DNA from: Gelidibacter salicanalis
GTDB taxonomy: Bacteria; Bacteroidota; Bacteroidia; Flavobacteriales; Flavobacteriaceae
Assembly (NCBI RefSeq): GCF_016469035.1
Contig: NZ_JAEHJZ010000032.1
Location: 62,001-126,000, forward strand
Length of the DNA stretch: 64,000 bases
Direction of reading: 5' to 3'
The position numbers and the translations under genes were made by a program. How positions within the stretch are numbered: position 1 is the stretch's first letter; the number at the start of each line of letters is the position of its first letter. Shown here piece after piece: positions 7,837-18,057 of this stretch. Under the pieces are notes generated by a model that saw nothing but the letters and a program-made list of their open reading frames with translations, made no database searches and was not told where the DNA came from.

Positions 7837-10800
7837 ATGAAAAATAACATTCTTTTAAGGATGCTATATCCTTATTATTTACAATTTGATCTAAAATTCA
7901 AACTTACTCTATGCGTATTTGCAATTTCGATTTCTCACTCTTATGCGTATATTAATTCAGAAAACATCAAACCGGAATTTGGTTTGTTTGTGTCATTACA
8001 AAAAACTATTTCGGGTATAGTTTCAGATGCCAATGGACCGATACCCGGCGTGAATGTTCAAATAAAAGGAACGTCTGTTGGCGCCGTTACTGACTTTGAT
8101 GGAAACTATACTATAGATGTAAATGTTGAGAATGCTGTGTTAGTGTTTTCTTATGTTGGGTATACTACCAAAGAAATTGAGATTTTAAATAAGTCGTCAA
8201 TTGACGTAATTCTTGAAGAAGATACGGCCTTACTTGACGAGATTGTCGTTGTGGGCTATACCACAAGAAAACGAGGAGAGCTCACAGGATCTGTTAGTAC
8301 TATAAATTCTGCTGAAATTCAGAACACTTCCAATAAGGATGTAGCTAAATCGTTGGCGGGTAAGGTTTCTGGCTTAATTGTATCCGATAGAGGAGGATAC
8401 CCTGGTTCAAATGATGATATTTCATTGTTAATTCGCGGTAAATCTACTTTAGGGAATAATGCACCCTTAATTTTAATTGATGGAATAGCAGCAGGACAAG
8501 GGTCGTTTTCCCAATTATCACCTCAAGATATTGCCTCTATAAGTATTTTGAAAGATGGTGCAGCAGCAATTTATGGAACTCGCGCAGCAAACGGTGTTAT
8601 TTTAGTTACTACTATGCGGGGTAAACTTGGAAAGCCCAAAATCAACGTATCCACATCTTATAGTTTAGCTAGTTTTTCTTCAACACCAAGCTTAATGAGT
8701 TCTTCACAATATGCCATTTATAACAATGAAATTGCAGATCGAAAAGGTGAACCTCTCCCTTATACTGAAGAAGATATAAATAATTTTGCATCTAATAATG
8801 ATCCTCTCAATTTTCCTAACACAGACTGGAGTGATCTTACATTTGCGAAATCAGCTCCTGAAACTAGAACATCTCTGTCTATTTCAGGGGGTAGTGAGAA
8901 TGTTAAGTATTTTGTCAGTGGAGATGTAACAGATAGAGAAGGCATGTACGCTTCTGGAGATTTAGGTTTTAATCAAAACCAAATACGTTCTAATTTAGAT
9001 ATTGATATCACTAAAAATTTTAAAATTGGCGTGGATTTATCTGGACGATTTGGGAAAACAACAGAACCAGGCGTGGATGCAGGCTATATTTACAAACACA
9101 TTTATACGAACGAACCTACTTTAGTTGGCGTGTATCCTAATGGGCTGCCTTCTGGTGTTGGACTTGAGAATGGAGCAAACCCCTATGTGATGTCAAGTAA
9201 TGAATCTGGTTTTGTTAAAAGAACAGATAATGATTTGAGAAGTAGGTTCTCTTATGATTGGGATTTAAGCAATCTAGTTGATGGATTAAGTTTAAATGGT
9301 TATGCAGGTGTAAGAAGAATGAACAATGACGAAAAATCTTGGTACACCCCTTGGACGGTATATGCTTTTGATACTGCTTCAAATGACTACCTTGCATCGA
9401 CAGGTTTCTCACAACGTGGAAATGAAAGAATACTGAACGAAAGTTTTTGGAAATTTGATGAAACATTATTAAACTCAACACTTCGTTATTCTACAACCTT
9501 TGCAGAAAACCATTCCTTAAGTGGCTTTATTGGATATGAGCAACAAACTTCTAAGTCGCGCAATTTTTGGGCGGAGAGAAAAGGTTTTCCAACCGATAAT
9601 CATTCAGAATTATTTGCGGGTAGTGACGAAGGGCAACAATCCAGTGGTTCTTCTAGCGAAGCCGCTACGGTAAGTTATTTTGGATCGTTATCTTATGATT
9701 TCCTCAAAAAGTACTTTGTTGATTTTACAATACGTCGTGATGGTTCAAGTAATTTTGGGCCCAATAACCGTTTCGGTACCTTTCCTGGGGTTGCCTTGGC
9801 ATGGGCAATAGACAAAGAATCATATATGAAAAATATAGAGTGGTTGAGTGCCTTAAAATTAAGAGCATCTTATGCTGAAATGGGTAATGACCGGATTGCG
9901 CCATTTCAATATTTAACACGCTATAATTATGGTGGTCCTGTAAATGCGGCAAGACCTAACTATTATGTTTTTGGTTTAGCAGGAACAAGTTACAATGGTT
10001 ACACCAGTGCCAATGTGCCTAATCCGGATGTTACATGGGAAACCGCCTTTATGCAAAATATCGGTTTAAACTTTACTGTCCTAAATTACAGGCTGTCTGG
10101 CGACATTAATTATTTTTATCAAAAGAGGGAGGGTATCTTGGTTACAAGGGCAGAGGCAATTCCGGATGCTGCAGGCTTAACCTTGCCAGCAGAAAATATT
10201 GGGAAAGTAAATAACTTTGGTCTAGAGATTGAAATGGTTTGGAAAGATAAAATCGGAAACGTAGATTACAATCTAGGCTTTAATTATACACAAGCAAAAA
10301 ACGAAGTTAAATATTTAGCTGAAGCTGCCGACACGCCCGAAGGCTTAAAGAGAGAAGGCAAACCGTTAGATTCATATGTGGTCTACCCAACAGATGGAAT
10401 CTTTAAAGATCAAGCTCAGGTAGATGCTACAGCAGTTAAATTACCAGGTACTGTTCCTGGGGAACCATATTATTTGGATACTAATAATGATGGTGTGATA
10501 AACTCAAAAGACAGGATACGTAAATTCACTTCCAATGTTCCTGAAATCCAGTACGGTATTTTTGGAGGTATAAATTATGATAATTTCAATTTCAATTTTT
10601 TATTTCAAGGACAGGCAAAAGCGGAAATGTTAGTGTTTTTTGATCAGCAGGGAGCCAAACCCGATTATGTATTCAATGATAGATGGACACCAACCAACCG
10701 CAACGCTGAATATCCAAGAGCCTTTGGAATTAGCGATAGTTATAGCGGTAATCAAAGTGGAAACGTTGATAATTTTGAAGGTGCAGATTTTTGGCTGCGT

Positions 10801-11031
10801 GACGCTTCTTTTTTAAGACTAAAAGAGATTGAATTAGGATATACTTTTAACAAGGACGATATAAAAATAGGTGATTTGAAAGTATTTGTAAGAGGATTCA
10901 ATTTGCTGACTATGTTTTCAGATGTATATAAACTTGGTTTGGATCCGGAGGCAACAGGATATAACAATTTCAGAAATGCGACCTATCCTTCACTCAAGAC
11001 CTATACTTTCGGTGTGAACTTTAGTTTTTAA
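7837..11031 (+). CDS. SusC-like TonB-dependent outer-membrane receptor
   Basis: Complete 1064-aa oligosaccharide transporter. An N-terminal export signal (residues 1-38, unusually long) precedes a carboxypeptidase-regulatory-like domain (ISGIVSDANGPIPGVNVQIK, TDFDGNYTI, about 58-130), the TonB/plug segment (DEIVVVGYTTRKRGELTGSV, ILIDGI, SILKDGAAAIYGTRAANGVI) and a 22-strand barrel ending in the aromatic signature TFGVNFSF. The RDGSSNFG and FPGVALAWAID blocks are standard SusC features. susD begins 12 bases downstream, and the two form the import pore and lid. Regulation is suggested by the tandem GGGTAAW site C and a long structured leader. The transported glycan is presumably the GH16 product. 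Confidence 0.95.
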   Translation: MKNNILLRMLYPYYLQFDLKFKLTLCVFAISISHSYAYINSENIKPEFGLFVSLQKTISGIVSDANGPIPGVNVQIKGTSVGAVTDFDGNYTIDVNVENAVLVFSYVGYTTKEIEILNKSSIDVILEEDTALLDEIVVVGYTTRKRGELTGSVSTINSAEIQNTSNKDVAKSLAGKVSGLIVSDRGGYPGSNDDISLLIRGKSTLGNNAPLILIDGIAAGQGSFSQLSPQDIASISILKDGAAAIYGTRAANGVILVTTMRGKLGKPKINVSTSYSLASFSSTPSLMSSSQYAIYNNEIADRKGEPLPYTEEDINNFASNNDPLNFPNTDWSDLTFAKSAPETRTSLSISGGSENVKYFVSGDVTDREGMYASGDLGFNQNQIRSNLDIDITKNFKIGVDLSGRFGKTTEPGVDAGYIYKHIYTNEPTLVGVYPNGLPSGVGLENGANPYVMSSNESGFVKRTDNDLRSRFSYDWDLSNLVDGLSLNGYAGVRRMNNDEKSWYTPWTVYAFDTASNDYLASTGFSQRGNERILNESFWKFDETLLNSTLRYSTTFAENHSLSGFIGYEQQTSKSRNFWAERKGFPTDNHSELFAGSDEGQQSSGSSSEAATVSYFGSLSYDFLKKYFVDFTIRRDGSSNFGPNNRFGTFPGVALAWAIDKESYMKNIEWLSALKLRASYAEMGNDRIAPFQYLTRYNYGGPVNAARPNYYVFGLAGTSYNGYTSANVPNPDVTWETAFMQNIGLNFTVLNYRLSGDINYFYQKREGILVTRAEAIPDAAGLTLPAENIGKVNNFGLEIEMVWKDKIGNVDYNLGFNYTQAKNEVKYLAEAADTPEGLKREGKPLDSYVVYPTDGIFKDQAQVDATAVKLPGTVPGEPYYLDTNNDGVINSKDRIRKFTSNVPEIQYGIFGGINYDNFNFNFLFQGQAKAEMLVFFDQQGAKPDYVFNDRWTPTNRNAEYPRAFGISDSYSGNQSGNVDNFEGADFWLRDASFLRLKEIELGYTFNKDDIKIGDLKVFVRGFNLLTMFSDVYKLGLDPEATGYNNFRNATYPSLKTYTFGVNFSF

Positions 11032-11042
11032 TAAATATAAAA

Positions 11043-12785
11043 ATGAAAAAAATGAAATATTTTAAATTAAAATATCTTTTTGTTGCATGTGGATTATTTG
11101 CAACAATAAGTTGTGAAGATGTTTTGGACACCACAGCATCAGATGCCTTTGCTGAAGATCTTATTTATAGTGATCCAGCCCAAGTAGAAAGATTGGTTTT
11201 TACTGCTTACAACAGTACTGAAAGTTGGGGGCTGAACAAAAACCAATGGTGGTCAAGACGATTTAATATTGAAGGAGCATCTTATGAAGCTAAGTTTAAC
11301 TTTAACGATATAGATCAGTATAGACTTAGAGCTGGATGGACGGCTTCCAATGTTGGTGTTTTTAAAGAAAAATGGAGTAATTATTGGTTTTATGTAAGGT
11401 CGATTAATGAGTTTTTAGATAGGATTGATACTAGTAAAGCTATGCAAGATAATCCAGAAAAGGTAAGTTTGCTTAAAGCAGAAATGCAGTTTTTACGTGC
11501 CAATCTATATAGCAAACTTATTAGTTTTTATGGTGGTGTTCCTATTTTAGACCGTGCATTAGGCTTAAATGATGATTTTAATTTAGTGCGAAATAGCTAT
11601 GAAGATTGTGTAGATTTTATAATTCAGGACCTTGATGCAGCCGCTGCAATATTACCTGAAACACGTCCTGATGCGGAATATGGTAGAGCGACTAAATTAG
11701 CAGCCTTAGCTGTAAAATCCAGAACTTTGTTATATGCTGCTAGTAAGTTACATGACCCAAGCACATCACCAAATGGCCCATTGTATGATTATACAAAAGC
11801 GAGCAAATGGCAAGATGCAGCAGATGCGGCAAAGGCCGTTATTGATTTAGTAGGTGCTAGGGATTTGATTGCTGTAAATAACGCTACCGATTACCAAAAA
11901 CTATTTTTAACACCTAATCAAGACAATATATTCGTGCGTCCTTATGGAAATGATTATTATGATTTTGGTACCGATGTGAATACATTGTGGGATCAAACAC
12001 AATCTCCTAGCGGTTATGGTGGATGGGGACTATCTTCGCCTTCCCATAATTTTGCTTTAGAGTTTAATATGGCAGATGGTACGAAAACGAGTGGTTCAGT
12101 TTCAACCTACAACCCAGCTAATCCTAACAATAACAGAGAAATGAGGTATTACGCCAATCTTAATTTTCAAGGTGCAATGTTTAGGGGGCGTGCGGTAGAT
12201 TATGCTGTATTGACCCCTTTAACTTCTGGAAACAGTTCACTCAATGGGCCAGATTCTCCAAAAGGATTGGTGGATGGAATCGGGGTAAATCAGGGACATT
12301 CTTCAAAAACTGGGTATAACATTCGGAAATTTCAGGACGAAGGTATTGGATTAACAGATATATCATCTCAACGGCCTTATATATTATATCGTTTAGCTGA
12401 AATTTATTTGAATTATGCTGAATCTTCATATCATGTTGGACAAGAAGCGGCAGCCCGTGAATTTTTGAATAAAGTGATTACAAGAGCTTTACAGCCAGCA
12501 GTTACGGAAAGTGGCATAGAACTTTTAGAAGCTATTAAAAAAGAAAGGCGTATAGAACTGGCTTTTGAAGGACACAACTTTTTTGATGAAAGAAGGTGGA
12601 TGAATGAAGCCCATTTAGGTTTTCCTGTAAAAGGCTTAAAATGGACGAAGACAACATTGGACGTTTATTCATTTACAGAATATACTGTCGTTACAAGACC
12701 ATGGTTTGAAAGACAGTATTATTTGCCTATCCCTGCCACCGAAATCGAAAAGGCTCCGGCGATGTTACAAAATGATGGTTATTAA
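11043..12785 (+). CDS. SusD/RagB-family outer-membrane glycan-binding lipoprotein
   Basis: Surface lipoprotein that binds oligosaccharides and caps the SusC pore. The 580-aa protein has a lipobox (LFATISC, Cys25), the SusD N-terminal region (DPAQVERLVFTAYN), the TPR-like ALxFRAxxY counterpart (AEMQFLRANLYSKLISFYGG, about 142-162), EYGRATKLAALAVKSR and a C-terminal RagB block (YILYRLAEIYLNYAE, ERRIELAFEGHNFFDERRW, QYYLPIPATEIEK). It follows susC by 12 bases and is closed by a strong terminator. Sugar-binding aromatic residues cannot be assigned by sequence alone. Confidence 0.95.
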   Translation: MKKMKYFKLKYLFVACGLFATISCEDVLDTTASDAFAEDLIYSDPAQVERLVFTAYNSTESWGLNKNQWWSRRFNIEGASYEAKFNFNDIDQYRLRAGWTASNVGVFKEKWSNYWFYVRSINEFLDRIDTSKAMQDNPEKVSLLKAEMQFLRANLYSKLISFYGGVPILDRALGLNDDFNLVRNSYEDCVDFIIQDLDAAAAILPETRPDAEYGRATKLAALAVKSRTLLYAASKLHDPSTSPNGPLYDYTKASKWQDAADAAKAVIDLVGARDLIAVNNATDYQKLFLTPNQDNIFVRPYGNDYYDFGTDVNTLWDQTQSPSGYGGWGLSSPSHNFALEFNMADGTKTSGSVSTYNPANPNNNREMRYYANLNFQGAMFRGRAVDYAVLTPLTSGNSSLNGPDSPKGLVDGIGVNQGHSSKTGYNIRKFQDEGIGLTDISSQRPYILYRLAEIYLNYAESSYHVGQEAAAREFLNKVITRALQPAVTESGIELLEAIKKERRIELAFEGHNFFDERRWMNEAHLGFPVKGLKWTKTTLDVYSFTEYTVVTRPWFERQYYLPIPATEIEKAPAMLQNDGY

Positions 12786-12835
12786 TAAAATCCTGGAATA
12801 TCCAAACATGGTTTGTTTGCTTAGTCATTATTTTG

Positions 12836-12868
12836 AAAATACCGAACAAAAATGTTCGGTATTTTTTT
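12836..12868 (+). terminator. Rho-independent terminator after susD
   Basis: AAAATACCGAACA (12836-12848) pairs perfectly with TGTTCGGTATTTT (12853-12865) around an AAAA loop, followed by a T run. It separates susC-susD from the sulfatase operon. Confidence 0.9.
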
Positions 12869-12976
12869 TATAAAAAGGTTGTCTAATTTCAATTAGTATC
12901 TCAAAATGTAATCAGGAAATTATTTGCTTAATTTTAGAAGAAGCCTTAATAGATTTAACTTAAAAAATATCGAATA

Positions 12977-13041
12977 GGTAAATTTTGGTAATCGAAGGGT
13001 AAATTCTACTAATGATTAGTTGAATATTTAAAGTTAATTTG
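12977..13041 (+). promoter_or_regulatory. Activator-type promoter of the first sulfatase operon: tandem site D plus -7 box
   Basis: AGGTAAA (12977-12983) and GGGTAAA (12998-13004) are 21 bp apart, with a third partial copy GGTAAT between them. TTAATTTG (13034-13041) follows about 30 bases later as the -7 box. The predicted start near 13048 supports translation from the ATG at 13069 and not from the TTG at 13039. Confidence 0.58.
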
Positions 13042-13068
13042 TTTAATCCATTTTATAAAAGTATTAAC

Positions 13069-14502
13069 ATGAAAAAAATTCTATTTATTCTTACAACATT
13101 TCTGTTTCTTCACAACAGCTATGCACAGAAACAACCAAACATTGTCTTTCTCTTTGCTGATGATGCAGGTTATGCTGATTTTGGTTTTCAAGGTAGTACG
13201 GTAATGAAAACTCCAAACTTGGATAAATTAGCAAAAAAAGGTGTCAAGTTTACACAAGCGTATGTCACTGATGCCACTTGTGGGCCTTCAAGAGCGGGGC
13301 TTATAACTGGAAAATACCAACAACGGTTTGGATATGGCGAGATAAATGTACCTGGTTATATGAGCGATAATTCCAAGTTCTTAGGAGATGATATGGGGCT
13401 GCCATTAGATCAGGTCACCATGGCGGATTATCTTAAGAAACTGGGCTATGTGAATGCGATGTATGGTAAATGGCATCTAGGGGATGCCGATCGTTTTCAT
13501 CCATTAAAAAGAGGGTTTGACGAATTTTATGGTTTTAGAGGTGGTGCCCGTAATTACTTTGCTTATGAAAACTTCAAAAACGTGCATCATGACAATAAAA
13601 TGGAGCGTGACTTTGGAAACTTTGAAGAACCAGATGGCTATGCTACCGATGTTTTTGCAGATAAAGCCATTTCATTTATTGAAAGAAATCAAGATAAACC
13701 GTTTTTTATATATCTCGCATTTAATGCAGTACACACGCCAATGCAGGCTACACAGGAAGATTTAGACCGATTTCCAGATTTAACAGGAAAACGTAAAGAA
13801 TTGGCAGCGATGACTTGGGCTTTGGATCGTGCCAGTGGAAAGATATTAGATAAATTAAAGGAATTGGGATTAGATGAAAACACAATAGTGGTTTTTTCTA
13901 ATGATAACGGAGGTCCAACTGATAAGAATGCTTCTATAAATTTACCTTTAAGTGGGACTAAATCAAACCATTTAGAAGGTGGCTTAAGAGTCCCTTTTTT
14001 AATAAGCTGGCCCAAACATTTAAAAGGAAATACTGCCTATAATTACCCCGTGAGTACTTTGGATTTATTACCCACTTTTTATGCGGCCGGTGGAGGTGAT
14101 GTTTCTGATTTAAAAGATATAGATGGGGTAAATTTAATTCCATTTTTAAAAGTCGAAATAAAGGGAAGACCCCATGAGACGTTATATTGGAAAAAGGAAG
14201 CTCGTGGCGCAATTCGTGAAGGCGATTATAAATTAATTCGATTCCCGGACAGGCCAGCAGAACTTTATGATCTGTCTAAGGACATCGCCGAGCAAAATGA
14301 CTTAGCTTCAAAATACCCAGAGCAAGTGCGAAATATGTATAAAAAACTTTTTGAATGGGAGCTTACGTTAGAGCGACCTATGTGGATGCTAAAACAAGAG
14401 TTTGAGAAGTATGATATAGATCGTATGGATCGCTACAGAAGCCCGGAGCTTGTTGAAAAAGAAATGCACTTACCAGTGACACGAACTAAAAAGTTAGATT
14501 AG
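13069..14502 (+). CDS. S1-family sulfatase (S1_19-like), secreted
   Basis: Formylglycine-dependent sulfatase removing sulfate esters from galactan oligosaccharides. The start at 13069 gives a clean signal peptide ending SYAQ (residues 1-20). The calcium-binding DD pair ([15 protein letters not shown]31-D32), the modification motif C71-G-P-S-R followed by [20 protein letters not shown] and [11 protein letters not shown] are all present, so it should be active. CxPSRAGLxTGxYQQRFG resembles the S1_19 carrageenan sulfatase group. It is the first gene of an apparent five-gene operon that continues into GH16, GH127, the FG-GAP protein and the MFS porter. A maturation enzyme must come from elsewhere in the genome. 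Confidence 0.92.
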   Translation: MKKILFILTTFLFLHNSYAQKQPNIVFLFADDAGYADFGFQGSTVMKTPNLDKLAKKGVKFTQAYVTDATCGPSRAGLITGKYQQRFGYGEINVPGYMSDNSKFLGDDMGLPLDQVTMADYLKKLGYVNAMYGKWHLGDADRFHPLKRGFDEFYGFRGGARNYFAYENFKNVHHDNKMERDFGNFEEPDGYATDVFADKAISFIERNQDKPFFIYLAFNAVHTPMQATQEDLDRFPDLTGKRKELAAMTWALDRASGKILDKLKELGLDENTIVVFSNDNGGPTDKNASINLPLSGTKSNHLEGGLRVPFLISWPKHLKGNTAYNYPVSTLDLLPTFYAAGGGDVSDLKDIDGVNLIPFLKVEIKGRPHETLYWKKEARGAIREGDYKLIRFPDRPAELYDLSKDIAEQNDLASKYPEQVRNMYKKLFEWELTLERPMWMLKQEFEKYDIDRMDRYRSPELVEKEMHLPVTRTKKLD

Positions 14503-14549
14503 AAAAATAGCACATTTGTTAAGTACAAATGGAATTAAAGTTATGTGAT

Positions 14550-16058
14550 ATGAAATATATAAAACAGTACAATCTTGCACTTCTATTCAGTGTATTTATA
14601 TTCTTAAATGCAAGTTGTCAAGTGAAAAAACAATCAGTATTAGAGTCACAGTCAATAGTGGGCCATAATCAAGATAAAAACATTTTGTATTATCCGCATT
14701 CTGATCCTGAAAACACAGGAGGATGGGTTCTTAACAAAGACGTAAGCGATGAGTTTGAAGGCACAGAAATAGATACCACCAAATGGTTTGTTGAGGGGTT
14801 GAATGGTGATTATTATATATGGAAAGGACGAGCGCCTTCTCAATTTGTCCCACATAATGTAATTGTTGAAAATGGTAAACTTAAATTAAGAACCCAATGG
14901 GAGCCTGATTATGCATTTGCGCAGGAAGAATATGCTGATGGCAATATGGGATCAGCTGCCTATGGCATGTATGAAGGTAAGCCATTGCCTATTACTACGG
15001 CTGCCGTGCTTACTAAAAAGCGATTTTTGAATGGCTATATGGAAGTTAAGGCCAAAGTGGGAGACGCTGCCATCACCGCAGCATTTTGGGCTATTGGATA
15101 TGAGCAAGAGTTGGATGTGTTTGAGCTGATGGGGAATCCTAAAAATAAAAAAGGGAATATTAGAGAAAACTCTTATTTAGCTACCGCTCACGATTGGAGC
15201 CCTCCTGCAGAAAGGCCAACAAACGTATTTCAACATACCGAGGATCTACCTTTTAGAACCGCCGATGACTTTCATGTGTATGGCGCAGAATGGGGCGTAG
15301 ATTTTCTTAAATTATTTATAGATGGAGAAATGGTACATCATTTTACTCAAGATGATGTTGGTTTGGATTGGATACTTAACAACCCAATGGAAGTGTGGTT
15401 GGATTCTGAAATATTCAAATGGTTGGGACTTCCTCATAAAGAAGAATTGCCTGTAGATTTTGAAGTTGAATATATGCGCGTTTGGCAACAACCGTCAGAT
15501 AACCTATTAGCTAGAGATCGTGCTTTTTATGGTTTTGAAGGTCCTGTATTATTTGAAGAAAAGCCGAGACCTTTAACTATGGTTCCCGAAGATTCAACGC
15601 CTAACGACTATCAAAAGTTTTGGTTATTTGATGATGTGTCGTCAAAATATCTAAGCATCGTAGAAGGTGATTACGCTACAGGAGTTAACAGTCTTAAGTT
15701 TTCTGGTTTCGGAAAAAATGAAAGTTTGGAAGCCGATAAAGTAGTAGTTGTTTCTCCAGAAGGTGCGTTAAACATACCAGCTGGAGATTATATAGTATCC
15801 ATGAAAGTTTGGTTGGATCAAGGGCGTGTTCCTGAAAAAATCCATGTCACTCTTAGAAGTCCTGAATTAAAAATTGAATTTACAGATCTTTCAGCGCTTC
15901 CAAGACGTCAGTGGGTGAAGGTTGAATCAAAAATATCAAGACAAAAGGCCTCTGAGGATAATGATCAAATGTTGATTGAAATCCATAAAAAAGATTTGCC
16001 TAAAACAAGAGCTGCAAAGCTCTTTATTGACGATATCGAAATTAAGAAATCGAAATAA
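14550..16058 (+). CDS. GH16 galactan hydrolase with C-terminal beta-sandwich module, lipoprotein
   Basis: Second GH16 endo-hydrolase of the locus. From the ATG at 14550 (an in-frame ATG lies at 14529) the protein has 502 aa: lipoprotein signal (FIFLNASC), catalytic jelly-roll from about 45 to 318 with VSDEFEGTEID, WKGRAPSQF, GYMEVKAKVGDAAITAAFW, the catalytic motif E187-L-D189-V-F-E192 and the end VEYMRVWQQ, then about 180 residues resembling a carbohydrate-binding beta-sandwich (WLFDDVSSKYLSIVEGD, AGDYIVSMKVWLDQGR, LFIDDIEI). ExDxxE places it with kappa-carrageenase, furcellaranase or porphyranase-type enzymes. The gene sits 47 bases after the sulfatase and 40 before GH127. The lipid anchor suggests surface display. 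Confidence 0.88.
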   Translation: MKYIKQYNLALLFSVFIFLNASCQVKKQSVLESQSIVGHNQDKNILYYPHSDPENTGGWVLNKDVSDEFEGTEIDTTKWFVEGLNGDYYIWKGRAPSQFVPHNVIVENGKLKLRTQWEPDYAFAQEEYADGNMGSAAYGMYEGKPLPITTAAVLTKKRFLNGYMEVKAKVGDAAITAAFWAIGYEQELDVFELMGNPKNKKGNIRENSYLATAHDWSPPAERPTNVFQHTEDLPFRTADDFHVYGAEWGVDFLKLFIDGEMVHHFTQDDVGLDWILNNPMEVWLDSEIFKWLGLPHKEELPVDFEVEYMRVWQQPSDNLLARDRAFYGFEGPVLFEEKPRPLTMVPEDSTPNDYQKFWLFDDVSSKYLSIVEGDYATGVNSLKFSGFGKNESLEADKVVVVSPEGALNIPAGDYIVSMKVWLDQGRVPEKIHVTLRSPELKIEFTDLSALPRRQWVKVESKISRQKASEDNDQMLIEIHKKDLPKTRAAKLFIDDIEIKKSK

Positions 16059-16098
16059 GTAAAAGTTAAAATTTCAAAATTTACACCCTAATTACACT

Positions 16099-18042
16099 AT
16101 GAAGACATATCAGAAATTAACACAAATAAATATAGGAGATTGTAATTGGACCAATGGATTTTGGGCAGAAAAATTTAAATTGTGCGAGGATGTCATGGTG
16201 CCCTATATGGGCGATGTTTTATGTGGAGATGTCGGCCATGCATTGAATAACTTTAAAATTGCTGCAGGTGAAAAAGAAGGTGAACATAAGGGAATGTTTT
16301 GGCATGATGGTGATTTTTACAAGTTTATGGAAGCCAAAACTTATGTGTATGCCCACACTAAAAACAAGCAACTTTTAGATGAACTCGATGAATATGTTGC
16401 TATCCTAGCTAAGGCACAAGAGGAGGATGGTTATTTGCAAACACAAATTCAGTTAAGAGAAGGGGTTGATAGGTATGAAAACAGGAAATATCATGAAATG
16501 TATAACAGCGGTCATTTATTGATTAGCGCGTGTGCTCATTATAAAATTACAGGAAAAAGAAATTTCTTAGATATTGCCATAAAACATGCCGATTTGATCT
16601 TCACAATCTTTATGCCCGATACGAAGCATTATGGGCGTTTTGGTTTTAACCAGACTCAAATTATGGGATTGGTTGATTTGTTTAGAATAACCGATGATCA
16701 ACGGTATTTGAACTTAGCAGAAAAATTCATTAATAATAGAGGCAAGTATGAGGTAAAACATGACTCCACTACAGAGGGCTATCCTATTGGAGATATGGTC
16801 CAAGAGCGCACGCCTTTAAGAATTTCTGAAGAAGCTGTTGGGCACGCCGTTTTAGCGTTATATTATTATGCAGGTGCTGCAGATGTATATTCTGAATCGG
16901 GCGAGAAAGCCTTGATTGATGCCCTCGATAGGCTATGGGAGAATATCACTGAGAAGAAAATGTATGTTACTGGTGCCGTAGGACAGGCTCATTATGGTGC
17001 TTCCACAAATTTAGATATGATTGAGGAAGGCTTTATAGATGCTTATATGATGCCTAATATGACGGCGTATAATGAAACATGTGCTAATTTGTGTAATGCC
17101 ATGTTTAGCTACAGAATGTTGACTATTCATGGGGAATCCAAATATGCCGACATTATAGAATTAGTATTATATAACAGTGGATTGTCTGGGATAAGTGTGG
17201 AGGGTAAAGATTATTTTTATGCCAACCCATTAAGAATGGTAAATAATACGAGAGATTATCATTCTCATGAAAATATTACAGAAACACCAAATAGACAGCC
17301 TTATTTGGACTGCTTTTGTTGCCCACCAAACTTGGTGAGAACAGTTGCCAAGGTTTCAGGATGGGCGTATAGCCTTACTGAAGACGGAGTTTCTGTAAAC
17401 TTATATGGAAGCAATCATTTGGAAACCAATTTGTCCGATGGTTCCGAAATCAAACTCTCTCAAAATACTCAATATCCTTGGGATGGGTTGGTAACCATAA
17501 CCATTGATGAATGTAAAGCATCGGCTTTTGATATTAAATTACGAATTCCTGCTTGGTGCGAAGATGCGATGCTTTCAGTTAATAATCAGACTGTAGATAT
17601 TGAAATGCAGCCAGGCACATTTGCAGTCATCAACCGCGTTTGGAAAAAAGGGGATGTTATTACATTAAATCTTATAATGGAAGTTAAATTAATAGAAGGT
17701 CATCCTCGTATTGAGGAAGTTCGAAATCAGGTTGCTATAAAAAGAGGGCCTGTAGTTTATTGTATAGAATCTCCAGATCTTCCTGACGGTACTACTATTT
17801 TAGATGTTTATTTTAATGGGGATGCGCCTTTAAAAGCAGTACATAAACCAAATTTTTTAGGTGGCGTCACGGTTGTTGAAACTGAATTGCTACTGCGGAA
17901 AGATCATAAATCAGGCATGTACAGAAGTGTTGAAAAACCAAACTGGGAATCCTATAAAACGCAATTGGTTCCATATTACGCTTGGAGTAATAGAGGACAA
18001 GCAGAAATGACTGTTTTCTTACCTGTAATTTGGAATAATTAA
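16099..18042 (+). CDS. GH127 family enzyme, candidate exo-alpha-3,6-anhydro-D-galactosidase
   Basis: GH127 (DUF1680) retaining glycosidase with a zinc-bound cysteine nucleophile. The 647-aa protein has the (alpha/alpha)6 start NWTNGFWAEKF, the HDGDFYKFMEA block, and all metal and catalytic ligands: E326 and C328 in YNETCANLC, C407 (nucleophile) and C408 in CFCCPPNLVR. The family founder is a beta-L-arabinofuranosidase, but members in carrageenan loci of Zobellia release 3,6-anhydro-D-galactose from the non-reducing end. Operon position between a GH16 and a sugar porter, plus dgoK/dgoA nearby, favours the anhydrogalactose role. It has no signal peptide and is probably cytoplasmic or exported by an unrecognised route. 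Confidence 0.85.
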   Translation: MKTYQKLTQINIGDCNWTNGFWAEKFKLCEDVMVPYMGDVLCGDVGHALNNFKIAAGEKEGEHKGMFWHDGDFYKFMEAKTYVYAHTKNKQLLDELDEYVAILAKAQEEDGYLQTQIQLREGVDRYENRKYHEMYNSGHLLISACAHYKITGKRNFLDIAIKHADLIFTIFMPDTKHYGRFGFNQTQIMGLVDLFRITDDQRYLNLAEKFINNRGKYEVKHDSTTEGYPIGDMVQERTPLRISEEAVGHAVLALYYYAGAADVYSESGEKALIDALDRLWENITEKKMYVTGAVGQAHYGASTNLDMIEEGFIDAYMMPNMTAYNETCANLCNAMFSYRMLTIHGESKYADIIELVLYNSGLSGISVEGKDYFYANPLRMVNNTRDYHSHENITETPNRQPYLDCFCCPPNLVRTVAKVSGWAYSLTEDGVSVNLYGSNHLETNLSDGSEIKLSQNTQYPWDGLVTITIDECKASAFDIKLRIPAWCEDAMLSVNNQTVDIEMQPGTFAVINRVWKKGDVITLNLIMEVKLIEGHPRIEEVRNQVAIKRGPVVYCIESPDLPDGTTILDVYFNGDAPLKAVHKPNFLGGVTVVETELLLRKDHKSGMYRSVEKPNWESYKTQLVPYYAWSNRGQAEMTVFLPVIWNN

Positions 18043-18057
18043 AATTTAATATGCTTT

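Noticed and set aside
13039-13071. TTG start at 13039 for the first sulfatase
   Set aside because: It would place about 10 residues ahead of a clean signal peptide and overlaps the predicted -7 box; the ATG at 13069 fits better.
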